Positions 22,100-34,995 of a DNA stretch of 64,000 bases are shown here, piece after piece. Made by a program: the position numbers and the translations under genes. The notes beneath the pieces are model-generated. The model did not search any database, was not told the DNA's origin, and saw only the letters and a program-made list of their open reading frames with translations. The DNA is from Tanypteryx hageni (lineage: Eukaryota; Arthropoda; Insecta; Odonata; Petaluridae), in assembly GCA_028673005.1 (NCBI GenBank), contig CM054120.1, positions 60,572,057 through 60,636,056 on the forward strand. Reading direction: 5' to 3'. Numbering within the stretch: position 1 is the first letter of the stretch; every line of letters starts with the position of its first letter.

Positions 22100-22570
22100 A
22101 ACCCTATTTATATCATTTTCTCATTTTCTTTGCCCTTTTGTCCTAAATACCAAATTTGATGAACATCTGTCCTGTAGTTTCGCAGATGAAACATGCGGAC
22201 GGACAGACGGACGGACACGACAGGGTCATAAGGCGTTCTTTATTTACTTTTTGCAAAGAACGCCTAAAATTGAAAGCCATATTGTCAGGTTGTTCCTGTC
22301 CGTCTGTTCCTCCATCCGCAAGTTTCATCTGCGAAACTACTTGTTGTTGTTCATCAAATTGCGTGATTATAACATAAGGGCAAAGAAAATAAGAAAGTGA
22401 TTTAAATGGTTCACGTAACTTGATCGGGAGTGCCACTTTACTGGTGACAAAAATAAACTTTTCTTTATACCTAGTAAAATATCACTTATAAATATACTAG
22501 GTAGGATTAGATTTAAATCGATAAACATAAAACCTAAAAACATAATCAGAAAATCATGATGATGATGATG
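22100..22570. repeat. Foldback hairpin, copy 2 (rearranged)
   Basis: The inner arms and centre match the copies at 3,552 and 37,533, in the same orientation. The right outer side differs: after gggagtgccactttactggt it continues with ctaggtaggattag, atttaaatcgataaac and cataatcagaaaatcat. That is the reverse complement of the LEFT flank of copies 1 and 3 (3,480-3,560). The normal right flank resumes at about 22,575. The left outer flank and its R-repeat are missing. Confidence 0.65.
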
Positions 22571-22799
22571 TGAGAAAAATTTTATTCTCTGTATCGTAAA
22601 ATTTTACTTAAAAAGTTTTCTAACATAATTTGTAGAACTAGTCAAATAGTCAAATGTTTTGTTCGGTACATTTTTATCGAAGGAGTAGCCAATTTTAAGA
22701 AATTTAAACGAGAATGTCGTAATTCGCTTTGAGATTAGAAAATTTCCTATTGAGTGAAATCTGAAGATCTATTGCAATATTTTTGACGTGTTTTGACAA

Positions 22800-23000
22800 A
22801 TTTCCCAAATAGGCAGAAGACTGAAATTTGTTATGAATGTTTGATTCCTATAGTTAAAACAATTTATAAAAAAATCTCAAAATAGATTCGGGTTCGACTT
22901 CAGGCGACAAATTATATTTCCCGTAAGATAACCCGTAAAAATCGATTTTTCAATTTACAAGCTTTAACTCTTTTTCAAATTAAATTAAGAAGAAATTGAC
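22800..23000 (+). repeat. 'H' repeat head in A2
   Basis: It matches 4,195-4,400 closely. It lies inside the ~420 bp (22,806-23,224) that is absent from A3. Confidence 0.6.
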
Positions 23001-23274
23001 CTACGATCTACAGACAAATATTTTTATGGAAATCTGATAACGTTTCCTTTGCTTGTCGTCATTTCTTGCTCACGATTTAATATCGCTCAAGCTATACGTT
23101 TAAAATCATATTTTTTGAAAAATGTAAGCTTTTTAACGATATGCTGCCGCGCCTAACGTCCCATTATTAAACCTCGTGATTGTATTTTTGTCTCAATCCT
23201 TATACTACACTAGCGTAATTGTCCGTCAATTATGCGGGTATGTTCAGATTATGTATTAAAATTAAGATACTTTC

Positions 23275-23510
23275 CATTCTTCCTCTATATCTCTCTTCCT
23301 TTCTCCCATTCCCTTCCCGCCTTCGCACTTTATTCTCTCTCCCTCACTCCCTCCTATTTCTTATCTCTCTTCCTTCTTCCCATTCTCCATCCCTCTCTCC
23401 CTCCTACTCTTCATCCTCCCATCCTCTCTCCCTCATATTCTCCTCCATTTCACCCTCACATTCTCCTCCCTTTCTCCCTCACATTCTACTTCTCATCCTC
23501 CTCAGCGTGA
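23275..23510 (+). repeat. Polypyrimidine tract in A2
   Basis: A nearly pure C/T stretch with tctccctc words, the counterpart of 4,640-4,858. Frames across it are low-complexity Ser/Pro/Leu translations. Confidence 0.85.
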
Positions 23511-24479
23511 TATACGTAGAATATTTATTTGTTAAACATTACGCAAGACAACTCTAGTTTACCAAAATTATTTCAACTCTCTGGAACATACTATAATGTG
23601 AATTATATATATTTTTTATTTTCAATCCACATGAACTTTTGTTTCATTAAATTAAAATTTATATATTTTATTCAGAGGAAATATCCCCCCTCAAAACAAC
23701 ACCATAAACGAATTTACTTCTTAAATTACTATGTAAACCTTAAATAAACTAATTCCGATTAGCTCGTTCTATAAATTTCTGCCACATTTTAAGTTTCTAT
23801 ATACAACCTTGATCGGGTTATTCGTGTTTTAATTACTTTACACTCAGGTTAAAGGACGGACAACATAGCATTTTATTGCTATTTTTGTGATTCTTTTAAC
23901 TTCTATTACTCTCTCCTCCTCCATTCTCCTACCTGGCTCCCGTGACCTGTCGCCCAATACTTAACTCTATACAATTTTTACATGCTCGGTTTGTTAATTA
24001 TAACATCCAGCACGTTTATAAGATTTTAGTACCTTTTCTATTTCATTAAAATTAAATTTAGCTCATTATTACGATTGTTAATCTTTTTTGATAATATTTC
24101 ACCTTTTTAGGTTTCCTTCTCGAAAATAACGCAAAGAATATTTTTTACATCGATTGCTAAGAAAATCATTTCCCTCTCCTTCCGTCTTTCTCTTTCTCTC
24201 GTAATAAAAGACTTCAAAGCACGCTTGATCCTCTAAAATTTGAAGTAACAAAAGGATTTCGAGGTTTATCAATATAATTGTTTGGCAAGAGTACATCCCG
24301 TTAAAATGGCAAGATTTCCCCGAAATATGTTAATTAAACTTTTAACACGAGGAATTTCGAACTTTAGGAAAAAAAAGTTAACAGAATTAGAAACGCTCAT
24401 TTTCTTCTGTAGAATGGTTTAAATTGAACGGTCGTACGTCAATTATTTCTAATTTTAATTACCAAATGAAAAATGACTG

Positions 24480-24665
24480 CTCGTGAAAAGGTCGACTCTT
24501 ACGTGTTACCTTATGGAGAATGCAAACCATCCCCTGGAGTAGAAATCTGGACGTTTTTCGTAAATTTTCCTTCGTCACAGCATTTTAAAATCGGAATAGA
24601 TTACGTATCTACGACAAATTTCAAATTTATATACTTGCATATTTGATCGAGTAATTCGAATTTTA
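24480..24665 (-). repeat. Inverted 'H' repeat in A2
   Basis: This is the counterpart of 5,480-5,660, with minus-strand ctccaggggatggt and ataaggtaacacgtaagag. Confidence 0.55.
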
Positions 24666-24778
24666 GGCGCGAAAAAGTCATAATTTACGTCATCACCGTT
24701 ATACACAGAAGCATAGACAGAAATATCAGACCTTATACATTAGAAAATTCTTAAGGAAGGCGAGCTCTGAATGCTTTT

Positions 24779-24782
<4 letters not shown>

Positions 24783-24820
<38 letters not shown>

Positions 24821-25345
24821 GAAGGGAGAATGAGCGGGAGTGAGACAGAAGGAGAGAGAGAGAGAAGGAGAGATAGAGAGAAGGAGACAGAGGGACGGAG
24901 TTAGAGAAGGAGGGAGAGGGTGAGATAGGTAGATAATTGTACTTATTAGGGCGAGATTGAGACTAGGAAGTCTATTTTTTACAGAAGGATAGAGGGAGAG
25001 AATTAGGGAGAGATAGCGAGGAAGATAGAGATCAAGGGATGGAGAGAGGGAGAGAGACAGGAGGAGGGAGAGGGTGAGATAGGTAGATAATTTTATTTAT
25101 TAAAGCGAGATTAAGACTGCGAAGGCTATATATAGAGGAGAGTTGGGGAGATGGAGGCCAAGTGATGGCTGGCGTGGAAGAAGGTGATAAAGGGGGGGGG
25201 GGGAGAGAGGGAGATAGAGAATAGATAAAAAAATAATTGTATTTATTAGGGCGAGATTGAGAATAGGAAGTCTATTTTACAGGGAAAATAGAGGGAGAGA
25301 GGGAGCTAGAATAAGAGGGAAGAGGATGGAAGAGAAAAATGGAGA
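24783..25345 (+). repeat. GA tract with ~150 bp modules in A2
   Basis: It starts with a longer pure (GA)n run than A1 and contains three ataattgtacttattaggg-type modules near 24,935, 25,087 and 25,237. A g-run of about 11 lies near 25,194-25,204. Confidence 0.8.
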
Positions 25346-25739
25346 AAGAATGTGAAGTGCCTATAATTTAATACCAAATCATCGCATTCCCGATATATTT
25401 GAAGGGTAATTACGCTACCTTTCAATAATGTCTCTTTAAGAAACGTAGGAATGGTTGCATTAATGCAAATGCATATTGAAGTAAACGTACTTTGATTCTA
25501 ATCGTTGCTATGAAGGATGGTTTATGTTATTTTTAGAATTACGGTTGGCTTAATATTCCATTTTCTAATATATCCTTAAAAAAACTATATTTTCAACTGT
25601 TTGCGCTCTAACAATTTGCTACCCTTGACAATAGGAAAACATTTTGTTTAATGACGTATGTTTTCGCGGAATGATTCGCTCACCTACTAAGGGACTATGA
25701 AACCTATCAATTTTATTCCATCTTGCCATCACACTAAAC

Positions 25740-26845
25740 ATGTTTCTTCTAATAATACGTCCACAGTTTTTATTCCCTCCAATTTCTATTTAAATAATTT
25801 ACAAAGCCAATTTCGTCCGGGGAGCTTTTAGGTGTTTTAACGGGAAGAGTGGGTCTCGGGAGCCGTGCGCAAGTTCTTAAAGAGCCGCATGCAGCTCAGG
25901 AATACTTACGGTGAGGTAAACAGTCTGGAGGAGTGGGTTATAAACAGAACGCAAACGAAATATTAATTGTTATCTGTCTATAATACACGAGAAGGTCGAC
26001 AGTTTTGCGAATAAAGCGTCAATTTCTGTAATTTTCTTTAGCACACTCTAAGCAAGTAATCCTTATATAATAATTCTCAAGTGTCCGTCTGTCTGCATCT
26101 ACCGTTATTTTTGGATATTTTGCCAATGGAATTATGAGCTGAAACTTTCACAATCCTTAAACACCCATGAGATGGTCTCTAAAAAAACAAACATCAGGGA
26201 AAATTCCGGATCCGTCTCCGGGAGACAATTATATTTTCCCATAAGTTTACACGGGATTATCGATTTTTCGAGGTTTAAGGTTTATTTCCTTTATTAATTA
26301 AATTATGTAAATATTGACCGAAATTCTACTTTTTCGTTTTATTCGACAGGCAGAAATATCACATATTCTATTCATTCAACGTTTATATAATATATAGAAG
26401 AATTTGTCAGAAACACGCATTAATTTAGATATTTTATGGCTTTTTCGTACTCTTTCCGGGTGTGTGCAAGGGCGACCTCCAATGTTGCCTTCGATTGAAT
26501 TTGCGTCTATTGAGCCTTCTAATAGACGAAAGAATTGTGTTATTCGCTTCGCGCAATGTCAATCTTAATAGATTGCCACTTTAATAATTGAATAATATTA
26601 TTATTCAGTAAACATACGAGGAGGAAAAATAACGCAGCCAAAGAGTGGCAAATAAAGTCGTATATTGATGCCAGAATGTAAAAAATTTCCAGCGCTTCAT
26701 TTTCTGGGAGAATTCAAATGATTGTCAGTAGTTTATTAATTAATCAAACAATAACATTTACCATATATATAAACAATTATATTTTCCCATAAATTTACAC
26801 GGGAATTTCGATTTTTGAAAGTCAAATACATTTACTATATATATA
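25740..26845 (+). repeat. Interspersed ~1.1 kb element in B2
   Basis: This is the counterpart of 6,760-7,860. Its 3' two thirds lie in the near-identical island (26,422-27,181) described in the findings. Confidence 0.65.
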
Positions 26846-27199
26846 AAGGTTTTTCGCTCACACCTCAGAAGTTATATTTTAATCACGCTACAAAGTCCCG
26901 TTTATGTTCAACGGGTAATTCCGCTCGTTATAAAAAAACGGAAGCATTGAATAAATCCGTTTTCGGAGAGGACACTCAAGTGATATTCAGTTATCTTGAT
27001 AACGATAATCTAAGGAGCATATGACGCCGAAATGGTAAAACAAGTGCATACTCATGAATATACGATTAAAAAGGCAATGATCATGGCGTTTGATCTTTAA
27101 AGATATTTACACTGGTAAATTGCGCTACACTCTAACGATGAATGTTTATATAGTTAAATTTTTATTTGAAAACGGATGCAATAATAACCTGACAATTTT

Positions 27200-28240
27200 A
27201 ACATTACACATAAGGAAGGTGGAATATGGAAACTACATAGTATAGCATTGCGTACAGTTATCCCATTGTTTGGTATTCGCCCTTTCAAATTGGCCGAAAT
27301 AATCACCGACAACGATCATTAGCAAAAGAATTATCAATCTCATATATACGCATGTTTCAGGGCAGCGTTGGTTAGCTTCGACATGAGCTGTTAAAAGACG
27401 ACAAGCGAACCACATCTCGTCTTTCATCGAACCTCCTTCCTTTAACAGTATAATGCCTCCCAAGGTACGACCAAGATTTCTCGCAGGTCCCTTCCTACAC
27501 CCTACAGACAATTTGGGGCATCCGTGGTACCACTGTTATCACGGTTACCTGGCGCAACTGCGCCCCGGTTTTGGTATGCGTCACGACTGCCCGTGTGCAA
27601 GACCCTTTTTGGCCACCCATGTGCACATTAATTAACGGCCACCATTTTTATCACGAAAACTCAATAACAAATAGGACGTTTTAGAAATATTGTGTTTAAA
27701 AAGTACAGTAAGACCATCTTAATAAGAAAAATATGTATTTGGACCGTCCGGCCATTCTTACTGGGTAAGGTTAGCAATGTCCCCTATGTCCCTTCAGTTC
27801 CTGCTCAGGTATAGCATCTAAACATAAATTTCAGGAACTTAAATGCATGTAGGTATACAGTATACATCAGGCATGTCAATCCCGAATTAAGTGATGGGTG
27901 TTATAGAAGGATTTGAGTTGTTAAATGAGAGCCGTAGCTGACAAAAACGTTATGTTGATGATTGGATTGCTGTTTTGCCATTAAAAACAATAATTTGGAA
28001 AATTTGCTCTATTGCATCTCAATAACTATGACAATTAGTTAAGACAAAAATTCTAATTCCGACCACGCAAAGGCACAGGAAGGGTCGCTAATTTTACATA
28101 CTCGCTATGATATAAAAAATAAACCGCTATATATACATTGCACAATCTTTCTCATATACGTTTATACGTATGTTCGACTGTGTACGCTTATAAAAAATCC
28201 CTTATACATCAAAGTTAACCGTAGTTTAGCGTGGTATATT
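27200..28240. other. B2 spacer without recognisable gene
   Basis: It matches the B1 spacer at 8,230-9,230. No domain or RNA gene is seen. The two copies differ by several small indels, so short open frames are not kept. Confidence 0.45.
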
Positions 28241-28730
28241 ATAAAACCACTAATTGATATGTAATAATTTTTGGGACATATGGCAGAGTTAGTATTATTC
28301 GCGACATCATGATGTACGATTGAATGGATATTAATCAAAATCCTTATAGGCATTTTTGAGTAAAACGAATTTTGTTTCCTATCCTATCCTAAAATAAAGT
28401 AACCTTAATTGTAGAGCAATATCGTTCATCTCTTCATGGTATCTATTATGAATAATATTTTCCACAAATAAGAGAAATCCTTCGATTTAGTTTAAGCGCC
28501 TTGGCTGTAGTAAGATTTTGAGTGGATCGCGGCGAAGGCGTGACGACATAGGGCTTAGGTAAAGTAGTTTAGCGTACATTTTAATGTCACTGGACGACAT
28601 ATAGTGAAATTAAGAGCTATATGGCTTACGGAGTGTTACTTGTGACATCAAGCTCTACAACTGGATTGATTTTAATCAAATTCCCTATGGCAATTTTTGA
28701 GTAAATACAATTTTTCAAACAATCGCTAAG
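28240..28730 (+). repeat. Diverged ~340 bp tandem pair in B2
   Basis: This is the counterpart of 9,230-9,710; the second half starts near 28,590. Confidence 0.5.
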
Positions 28731-28999
28731 AATAAATCACCAATTTATTCTTTGGTACAGTTTATCGACTCGATAGAGAAAATCGTCCGGGCACTTGAAT
28801 ACATATCGAACTAGAGTGTAACAACAACTGCTTCTATGGCTAAAATCGTGCTAACAGCTATACGGGATACAGAGGCGAAACTATGGCAAGGCATTGCCTT
28901 TGGACCTCGGCCCGGAAGGGGCATCAAAAAATTATGAAATACTCCCCATTTAACAATTTAGCGGCGTCTGCAGTATAAAATACGACCGTTGCCTTTTAA

Positions 29000-29540
29000 A
29001 TCATATGTGTCAACGACAAGGACGCCTTATCGTTGTCTCAGGGGCGGATTGATCTGCCGAGAGATCGGGTAAAATTCTGGTGGTCCGATGCTGCCTCTGG
29101 GCCGAGACTGCTTCGGCCGTGAGCTGTTTGCTATCCGTATTCTTAAGCTACTTCAGCTACGAACATGTCCGTAAGACTGCGGCGTCGGTAATAGGGGCGA
29201 TAGCTTGAGTGGGGGCAAAATATTTTTCGGGGGGTCATGTACACATTTATCGGTCTCTTCCAATTAATTGTCTTATATTTACCCTCTCCTCGGTTTTCCC
29301 AAACTCGAGCCTTTTCACCCCTCCTCCCCTTGCAGTCCCGAGGCAAGAAATTCCGAGGAAGACGCGGGAATTCGCAAGACCCCTCCTGCAGTTCCCCTTT
29401 GTTTCCACGTGCATTCATTCGGGAACGGTCATATTTTTCGGTTTATTTGTTGCCGCTCTTGTTTGAGCCCCCTTTGGGTTTCTTTCACTTCCTCTTAGTA
29501 ATTTCTACGCCTTGAGGACGGGAATATATTTTCACACCAC
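29000..29540 (+). repeat. GC-richer block with hAT-like end in B2
   Basis: It contains ctcaggggcggattgatctg like B1. A 92-codon open stretch (29,237-29,515) runs in the frame equivalent to 10,177-10,473 but differs by indels. A second CAGGGGCGGATC word lies near 29,930. I take it as non-coding. Confidence 0.4.
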
Positions 29541-30024
29541 TGTTTTCAACCCCTTCTCCTTCAAAATTTCGTCCTCTCTCGCATTTCTCATAGGTGACAT
29601 CGAAGAAGAGCAGCTTGTCCGCATTAGTTCCAAAACGTCCATCGTTGCTGTAATGTCAATCAAGAGGTGTACATCTTTTAGTGTTTGAAGAATCTGTTAA
29701 CACGTAATAGCAGGTTAGATTTCCTTGGGAATTATTGATATGTTTTTGTCTTTTCTCAAGATGTTATGTGAGTTTTTAGTGTTAATATTATAATTTTCCC
29801 ATTGGAGAATGCATGTTTTTCACCCTGAGAGCTGGAGATATTCCAAGTCTACGATCAACGGAGTTTTTCATAGAAGGAGGTTAGCATATATTTTTATTCG
29901 ATCTTTTATTTAGATTATCATTCACGCAGGGGCGGATCCTGAAACTTCTCAAGGAGTGGATGATTGCCCCAGTAGCCCCTCCCTTTCCTTGAGTGATATA
30001 TTCCCGATTACTCATTGTCCTTAA

Positions 30025-30340
30025 TATCCTTAGCCTTGTCAGAATGGATCCAGGCCAAAGTTCCCTTGTCAGATATTTCTTTCGTTTGTCGTTTGCATCG
30101 CCGGCGCGTGCCTATTGGCCGTCCGTGTGCGGAATCAAGTTGGCCGCCACTCCCCCCCACTTCCTCCCACCCCCCATAGGTACACATATCTCTCTTCATT
30201 ACCATCAGCGAATTTTCAATTCCTGTTCCGAGTGTTCTTGCTGAATATCCTGTACAGCAGGGATGCTCAGGACCTCCATCGCCAACCCGTTTTAAGTAGA
30301 TTGCGTAAACATTTCATCGCCTCTACCATCTCATAGAACA
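30025..30340 (+). other. Conserved GC-rich island in B2
   Basis: Its first ~110 bases (from atggatccaggcc) are virtually the same as at 10,997-11,105 and include the inverted CCAAT box. The following C-rich part has indels that break the frame open in B1. Confidence 0.35.
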
Positions 30341-30914
30341 GATGTCCCCCCAACCACCGCTCGCCAAAATATCTAACGATGAATACGGATCCCAAAAGTT
30401 GTAATATCTGCGATTCACGGCATTACAAAAAAGGCACTTGCCTAATTCCAATAGGATCGTCCACCGAAGATAGAAGATTGAAACAAGATGATCCAAACAG
30501 AACTTCTAATGCCTACTTTCCATTAAATCATCTATTTCATACTTATATTTGCTTTAATAGCTTTAAAATTATCGCGGGTATGTCTCCCTTTCTGTTCCCA
30601 AATTTTATAATCTAGCGTTATAAAATTCTACAAATACATTAAACGAAATATTAAATCGATCACGCGTATTTGTGCGGTATAATTAACGCGTGTACGTATT
30701 AGAATATACCCAATCTGAGTCAGACAGTAGTTGTTGCTATGGCAACACTCTCGTAATGAGTGATAAAAATTGAAAAATCGCAAGTATTTACGCGAAATTT
30801 GAAGAAATACAATTGATAAGCTCAATTCTACAATAAAAATTATAATCTTCATATTTTGTCTGAGAGAAGAGTACAAAAGTCGCTCCGATATTACAATTCT
30901 AAGATATCTTAATG

Positions 30915-31035
30915 CGGCACGATGGATTTCAGATTTACCATGTAAATCTACTGGAAAGGATAGTTCCTGGAATCGAACCCGGGACTTCAATCTTCGCAAC
31001 AAAAACTATCCTCGGGAGCTCGGCCCATGTAGCAA
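30915..31035 (-). repeat. tRNA-derived SINE, copy in B2
   Basis: On the minus strand it has the head gggccgagctcccgagg, then tagtttttgttgcgaaga, then the B-box ggttcgattcc. It matches 11,935-12,045. Confidence 0.55.
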
Positions 31036-31756
31036 AAGATTGTCACCAAGTCTCATGAAAATCGGTCTATTGGTTCAAAGGTTAATAGGGTTGCGGACGG
31101 ACACACAGACACAACGGCAAAACTATAAGCCTATTTCCATTCTGGAAACTAGGCTAAAAATTTATCAGACTAGAACACGACCGAAAATATTATCTTAGCG
31201 ACCTCCAAGTTTGGAAATTCTGCCTAAACGAGTTATTTACTGTCTTTTGTCTTACTAATCGCGATGCACTGCCAACCGATGAGACAGAAACCTTACTCTC
31301 GATGTTGGTGAAACAAATCCGTATAATGTCGTGTTATATTTGCCAGTAGATGTTCAACTGAGGTATAAATTAAATTATGTATTATGTAGTTGATGAAAGC
31401 AATAACATAAAGATTAGGATGATACGTATTTATTTATAATCACACCAATAGTAATACCAAAGGCTTAATAGATTTATTTACGAACTCTAATTGGACCACA
31501 TATGAACAAGTTTTTCATTCTGAAAACAAACAAAATATTTCATTTGCTTTGAAACAGTGTAAAATTAATACTATAAAAAGAACTTCCCAAATAACTTTAT
31601 TTGATCATCAAGACATATCATCAACTTCAAAAGAAAATGAGCAAATTTTTGTGATGCATTTCAAAATAGCAAAAAAAAGAAGTGTAAATATGGACAGTCT
31701 TTATATAAAGTCAGCACGTCTGGCTTTTAGTTAAGAAATTTTTTTAATTAGCTAGT

Positions 31757-33185
31757 GAGTGTCTAATTTCTCTGCGATCTTATGTTCGATTGAAATGGTT
31801 GCCAAATTACTGTCTTTTTTGAGCCATTGTTGACCTGAAATAATTTTATATCATATTTAATTTTTTTAAATGACCTTTCACCTCCCGTTACTGACACTGG
31901 TAATGTCAACAGAATTCTTAATGTGACAAAGATATTTGGAAACACTACATGCAAATCTTTTTCCATTAAATAATTTAAAACATCCAATGGAGCCATATTA
32001 GATCGCAACATATCTTGCAACATCAATTTCATCCATCAGATCTACTGCATCAATGTCACTTTCACTTTTGTCACTATTAGAAAGTTTTGTCTGTAAAATT
32101 TCACTGTTCTTCTTTTTTCATCGCTTCTGGCGTATTTCAAATCGGAAAAATTATGCAGAAAATCAAACGCTTCGTTATGCTGCTGATGTATCTTCAATCT
32201 TTCACACTCATAATTAAATTTCCTATCCTATCTCCTGAAACGTAGAGCATTTGTTTTCGGGGAGTCTGGTTCCACCTCAATAGTTGCCATTAAATCTTTG
32301 CTTTGACTTACGTACTCTATAAACACTTTATCTGAACTCGTTTATTTTTAAACAATCGAATAATTTTTTTTAAAGGTCAACGCAAGTTTTGATGTTTCTG
32401 CAGCGATTTGCTAACAAAACTAATTTTAGATAGAATGTCGTATGTCGTCGAATATAACGATAAGCATACAAATTAAAGCTCTAAAGTTGTGCAGTCAAAT
32501 ATTGGACCTGGTAGCGAGTGGTAATACCTACATTTGTTCAATCTATCAACTCGGTAAGACTCTTATATCTTTGCGATTTCAAATCTCAATGGTTTTATTG
32601 CATTTATCATACTTGCCCACATGGTTTCTGAAACAGGTTTCAATGCTATTTTTTAAATATTTTTTTAGCATGCTCCATCTTCGAGTAGAGGTGGATAAAA
32701 CATATAATTCCTGCACAACATTGAAGAACTCCACAGTTTAAAGGGTGACCTTTGCCGCATCATTAATCACAAGATTTAGGCTGTGAGAAGCTCATGGCAC
32801 AATAAAAGCCCATGAATTGATATCTAAAATTCTTTTTTGTAAGCCATTATACTTACCACGCATATTGGGAGCATTTTCGTAACCCTGACCTCTGATATCC
32901 TGAACATTTTCAATTTAATCTTCCAACATTTAAAAGACAAATAGGGGGAATACCTCTCCAGTTGATTCCGTAATTGGGTAACACCCAAGGAAGTGCTCGT
33001 GGATTTCAGCTCTTCCGATTTCGGTATTAATTTCTACAAAAGGGATTACTACGGTAATTTGTTCCATATGGCTTACGTCCAGGGTAGACAAGTATTATTG
33101 AAAATACCTCGATTTCCTACGCATGTCTAAAATTACTTCAAAAATTTCTTCTGAAATTCCACTTAGAAATTGAAATATGAGTAAG
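31757..33185 (-). pseudogene. hAT transposase (DUF4371-type) pseudogene filling M2
   Basis: Read on the minus strand from about 33,150, degenerate frames give a coherent hAT order: an EEIFEVILD and LSTLDVSHMEQITVV stretch, EIHEHFLG, DIRGQGYENAPNMRG (32,860-32,905), KRILDINSWAFIVP, SHSLNLVINDAAK, then KYDKCNKTIEI. The C-terminal block is TLPVSVTGGERSF with a SIEHKIAEK end at about 31,760. In this family the RGQGYDN block sits in the RNase H-like core and the ERSF block in the dimerisation domain. Many stops and frameshifts kill it. The 5' end leads to a terminal repeat at 33,487. Confidence 0.85.
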
Positions 33186-33439
33186 CTACCATCTTCTGTT
33201 TTTTCCTTCGTCTTATGTGCTCAGGCATTACTGAATCCAACCACCGGGTGAACCGCCCCTCAATTTGTCAGAGGAAGTGCATAAACTCATGTCGGCCGCC
33301 CGTGTTCGGTGCACACGTTGCACCCGTGCACGCGCCGGCCCTGGTCGTTTGTACCTAATATGAAGGGTTGAAGAGAGGAATTTAGCACGGAATTGGTTTG
33401 AGAATGCAGCCATCGGAGGGTGATGAGGACATAAAATGG

Positions 33440-33487
33440 GGAGAGGGGGACCGCCCCCATCGAATTTCCCCTTTGATCCGCCACTGT
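33440..33487 (-). mobile_element. hAT 5' terminal inverted repeat
   Basis: On the minus strand the element begins CAGTGGCGGATCAAAGGGG, a classic hAT terminus, followed by a gggggcggtcccc box. It borders the hAT pseudogene on its 5' side. The matching 3' terminus was not found, and the 8-bp target duplication could not be checked. Confidence 0.6.
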
Positions 33488-33589
33488 TGAATGGTTAAAT
33501 TATTTTTTAATTTTATTCAAACTACGTGTGCACGAAAAGACATTGAATGTATCTCTATTAATAAAACCCTTGCTGTGTGTCTTACGCTG

Positions 33590-33870
33590 ACGTCATCATT
33601 GGCATTTTCAATACGTTTTATCAAACTTCCCGATTAGGTGGAAGGTTGAAATTTCGCAGGAATGCTTGATTCAGATATAAAAATTAAATGACGAAAAATA
33701 TAAGAAAAAAGACGCGGGTTCCGCTTCAGAGGGGTGATTTTCATTTCCCGTAAGATAACACGTAAAAAGAGATTTTTTTAAGTGCAGGCTTCCATTTTTT
33801 TGGAAATTAAAATTAGAAATAATTGACGCACGATCTTCAAATTTAAGTTATCTATTAGTAAAATTACCGC
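33590..33870 (+). repeat. 'H' repeat in C2
   Basis: The counterpart of 18,960-19,240, with cccgattaggtggaagg and gtaagataacacg. Confidence 0.6.
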
Positions 33871-34154
33871 AGGTTCTTATTCTATTCATCTTTTTCCGTC
33901 TACCTTTCGAGATCTCTAATATTAAACATTTAAATCACCTATTTTGGGGAAATATCGGCTTTTAAATGGGATGTTGCCTTGCCGACCACGTCATTGTTAA
34001 ACTTCGAGAATCGATTGCTATCTCAACCCGCATACATGTGATATATAAGAGTGCCTTAAAATATCGTGGGATTTTTCGCGAAATTACGTAATCGTAATGA
34101 GACTGGGATTTAATTTGGATCCTTTTGCTTAACTAAACGACTATCTAGATGTAG

Positions 34155-34430
34155 AGTAAGAGAGAGGGGGATGTGGGGAGGGAGATAGGAAGAAAGGGAT
34201 ATAGAATGGAAGTTACAGGGAGAGTAAGGGGGTGTAGAATTAGAAAAGAGCGGGAGGAAAGAGATGAAGAAGGAAACGGAGAAAAAGAGGAAGAGCTATG
34301 GATTGTGATAGGGGCGAATGAGAGACTGGGAGGTGGGAGAAAAGAGGCAGAAAGAGGGAGGGAGACAGAGGGAAAAGGAAAGAGAGAAGAAAGGAGGGAG
34401 AGAGGGACGGCGCGATAGAAGGAATATTAT
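34155..34430 (+). repeat. GA-rich tract in C2
   Basis: The counterpart of 19,527-19,800, very similar. Open frames across it are Glu/Arg-rich by composition. Confidence 0.75.
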
Positions 34431-34749
34431 TAATTATTTATTATTATTACTTCATTTTTGACAAGGGGCTCGTCATTGGAGAAAACAAGAATGAGAAAGA
34501 TATTCTCCCGAATCTCTATTTTGTAAAATTTTATACCGTCCCTTACTGAATAATTACAGTTGACATTATTCATTTCTAAGTTCCCCTTTGAATTCCAAAA
34601 CGCAAGTACACTAGAAAAATAAACTAATTTAGAGATTAACCATAAAAATGAGTTGCGATTACTTAAGATGTATGGTTTCATAAGAATTACCAGTATTATG
34701 ATGGGTTTTCAACCATAACTGACACCCTTCATATGAAAGCTAATACACT

Positions 34750-34995
34750 AGTGTTTATATAATTTGTCATTGTCACTGTCCGTCACAGTTCCTTTTGATA
34801 AAGTTTAACAATCTTCCCGGCTAGGTAGCAGAATGAAATTTTGCGAAAAAACTTGAATCAGTTAAAAATAGGGAATGAAAAAATCCGAAGAGTCCTGAGT
34901 ACGACGCCAGAGCATAATATTATTACTCTTATGATAACACGAAAAAGTCAATTTCTTGACTTGCAAGTCTTTTTTCCTTAAAAATTTCAAATATA
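34750..34995 (+). repeat. 'H' repeat, second copy in C2
   Basis: The counterpart of 20,110-20,350. Confidence 0.5.

Larger units (their letters stand above)
18430..33185 (+). repeat. Tandem array unit 2 (C1, A2, B2, M2)
   Basis: This is the only unit with all four blocks in view. C1 (18,430-22,080) matches C2 (33,185-36,800) at an offset of about 14.63-14.76 kb. A2 matches A1 and A3, and B2 matches B1. M2 is the middle of a minus-strand hAT transposase. By eye the copies are mostly 90% or more identical, with islands of near identity. The array therefore looks like a segmental tandem duplication of a transposon mosaic rather than independent insertions, because the order of at least eight unrelated landmarks is conserved. 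Confidence 0.85.
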
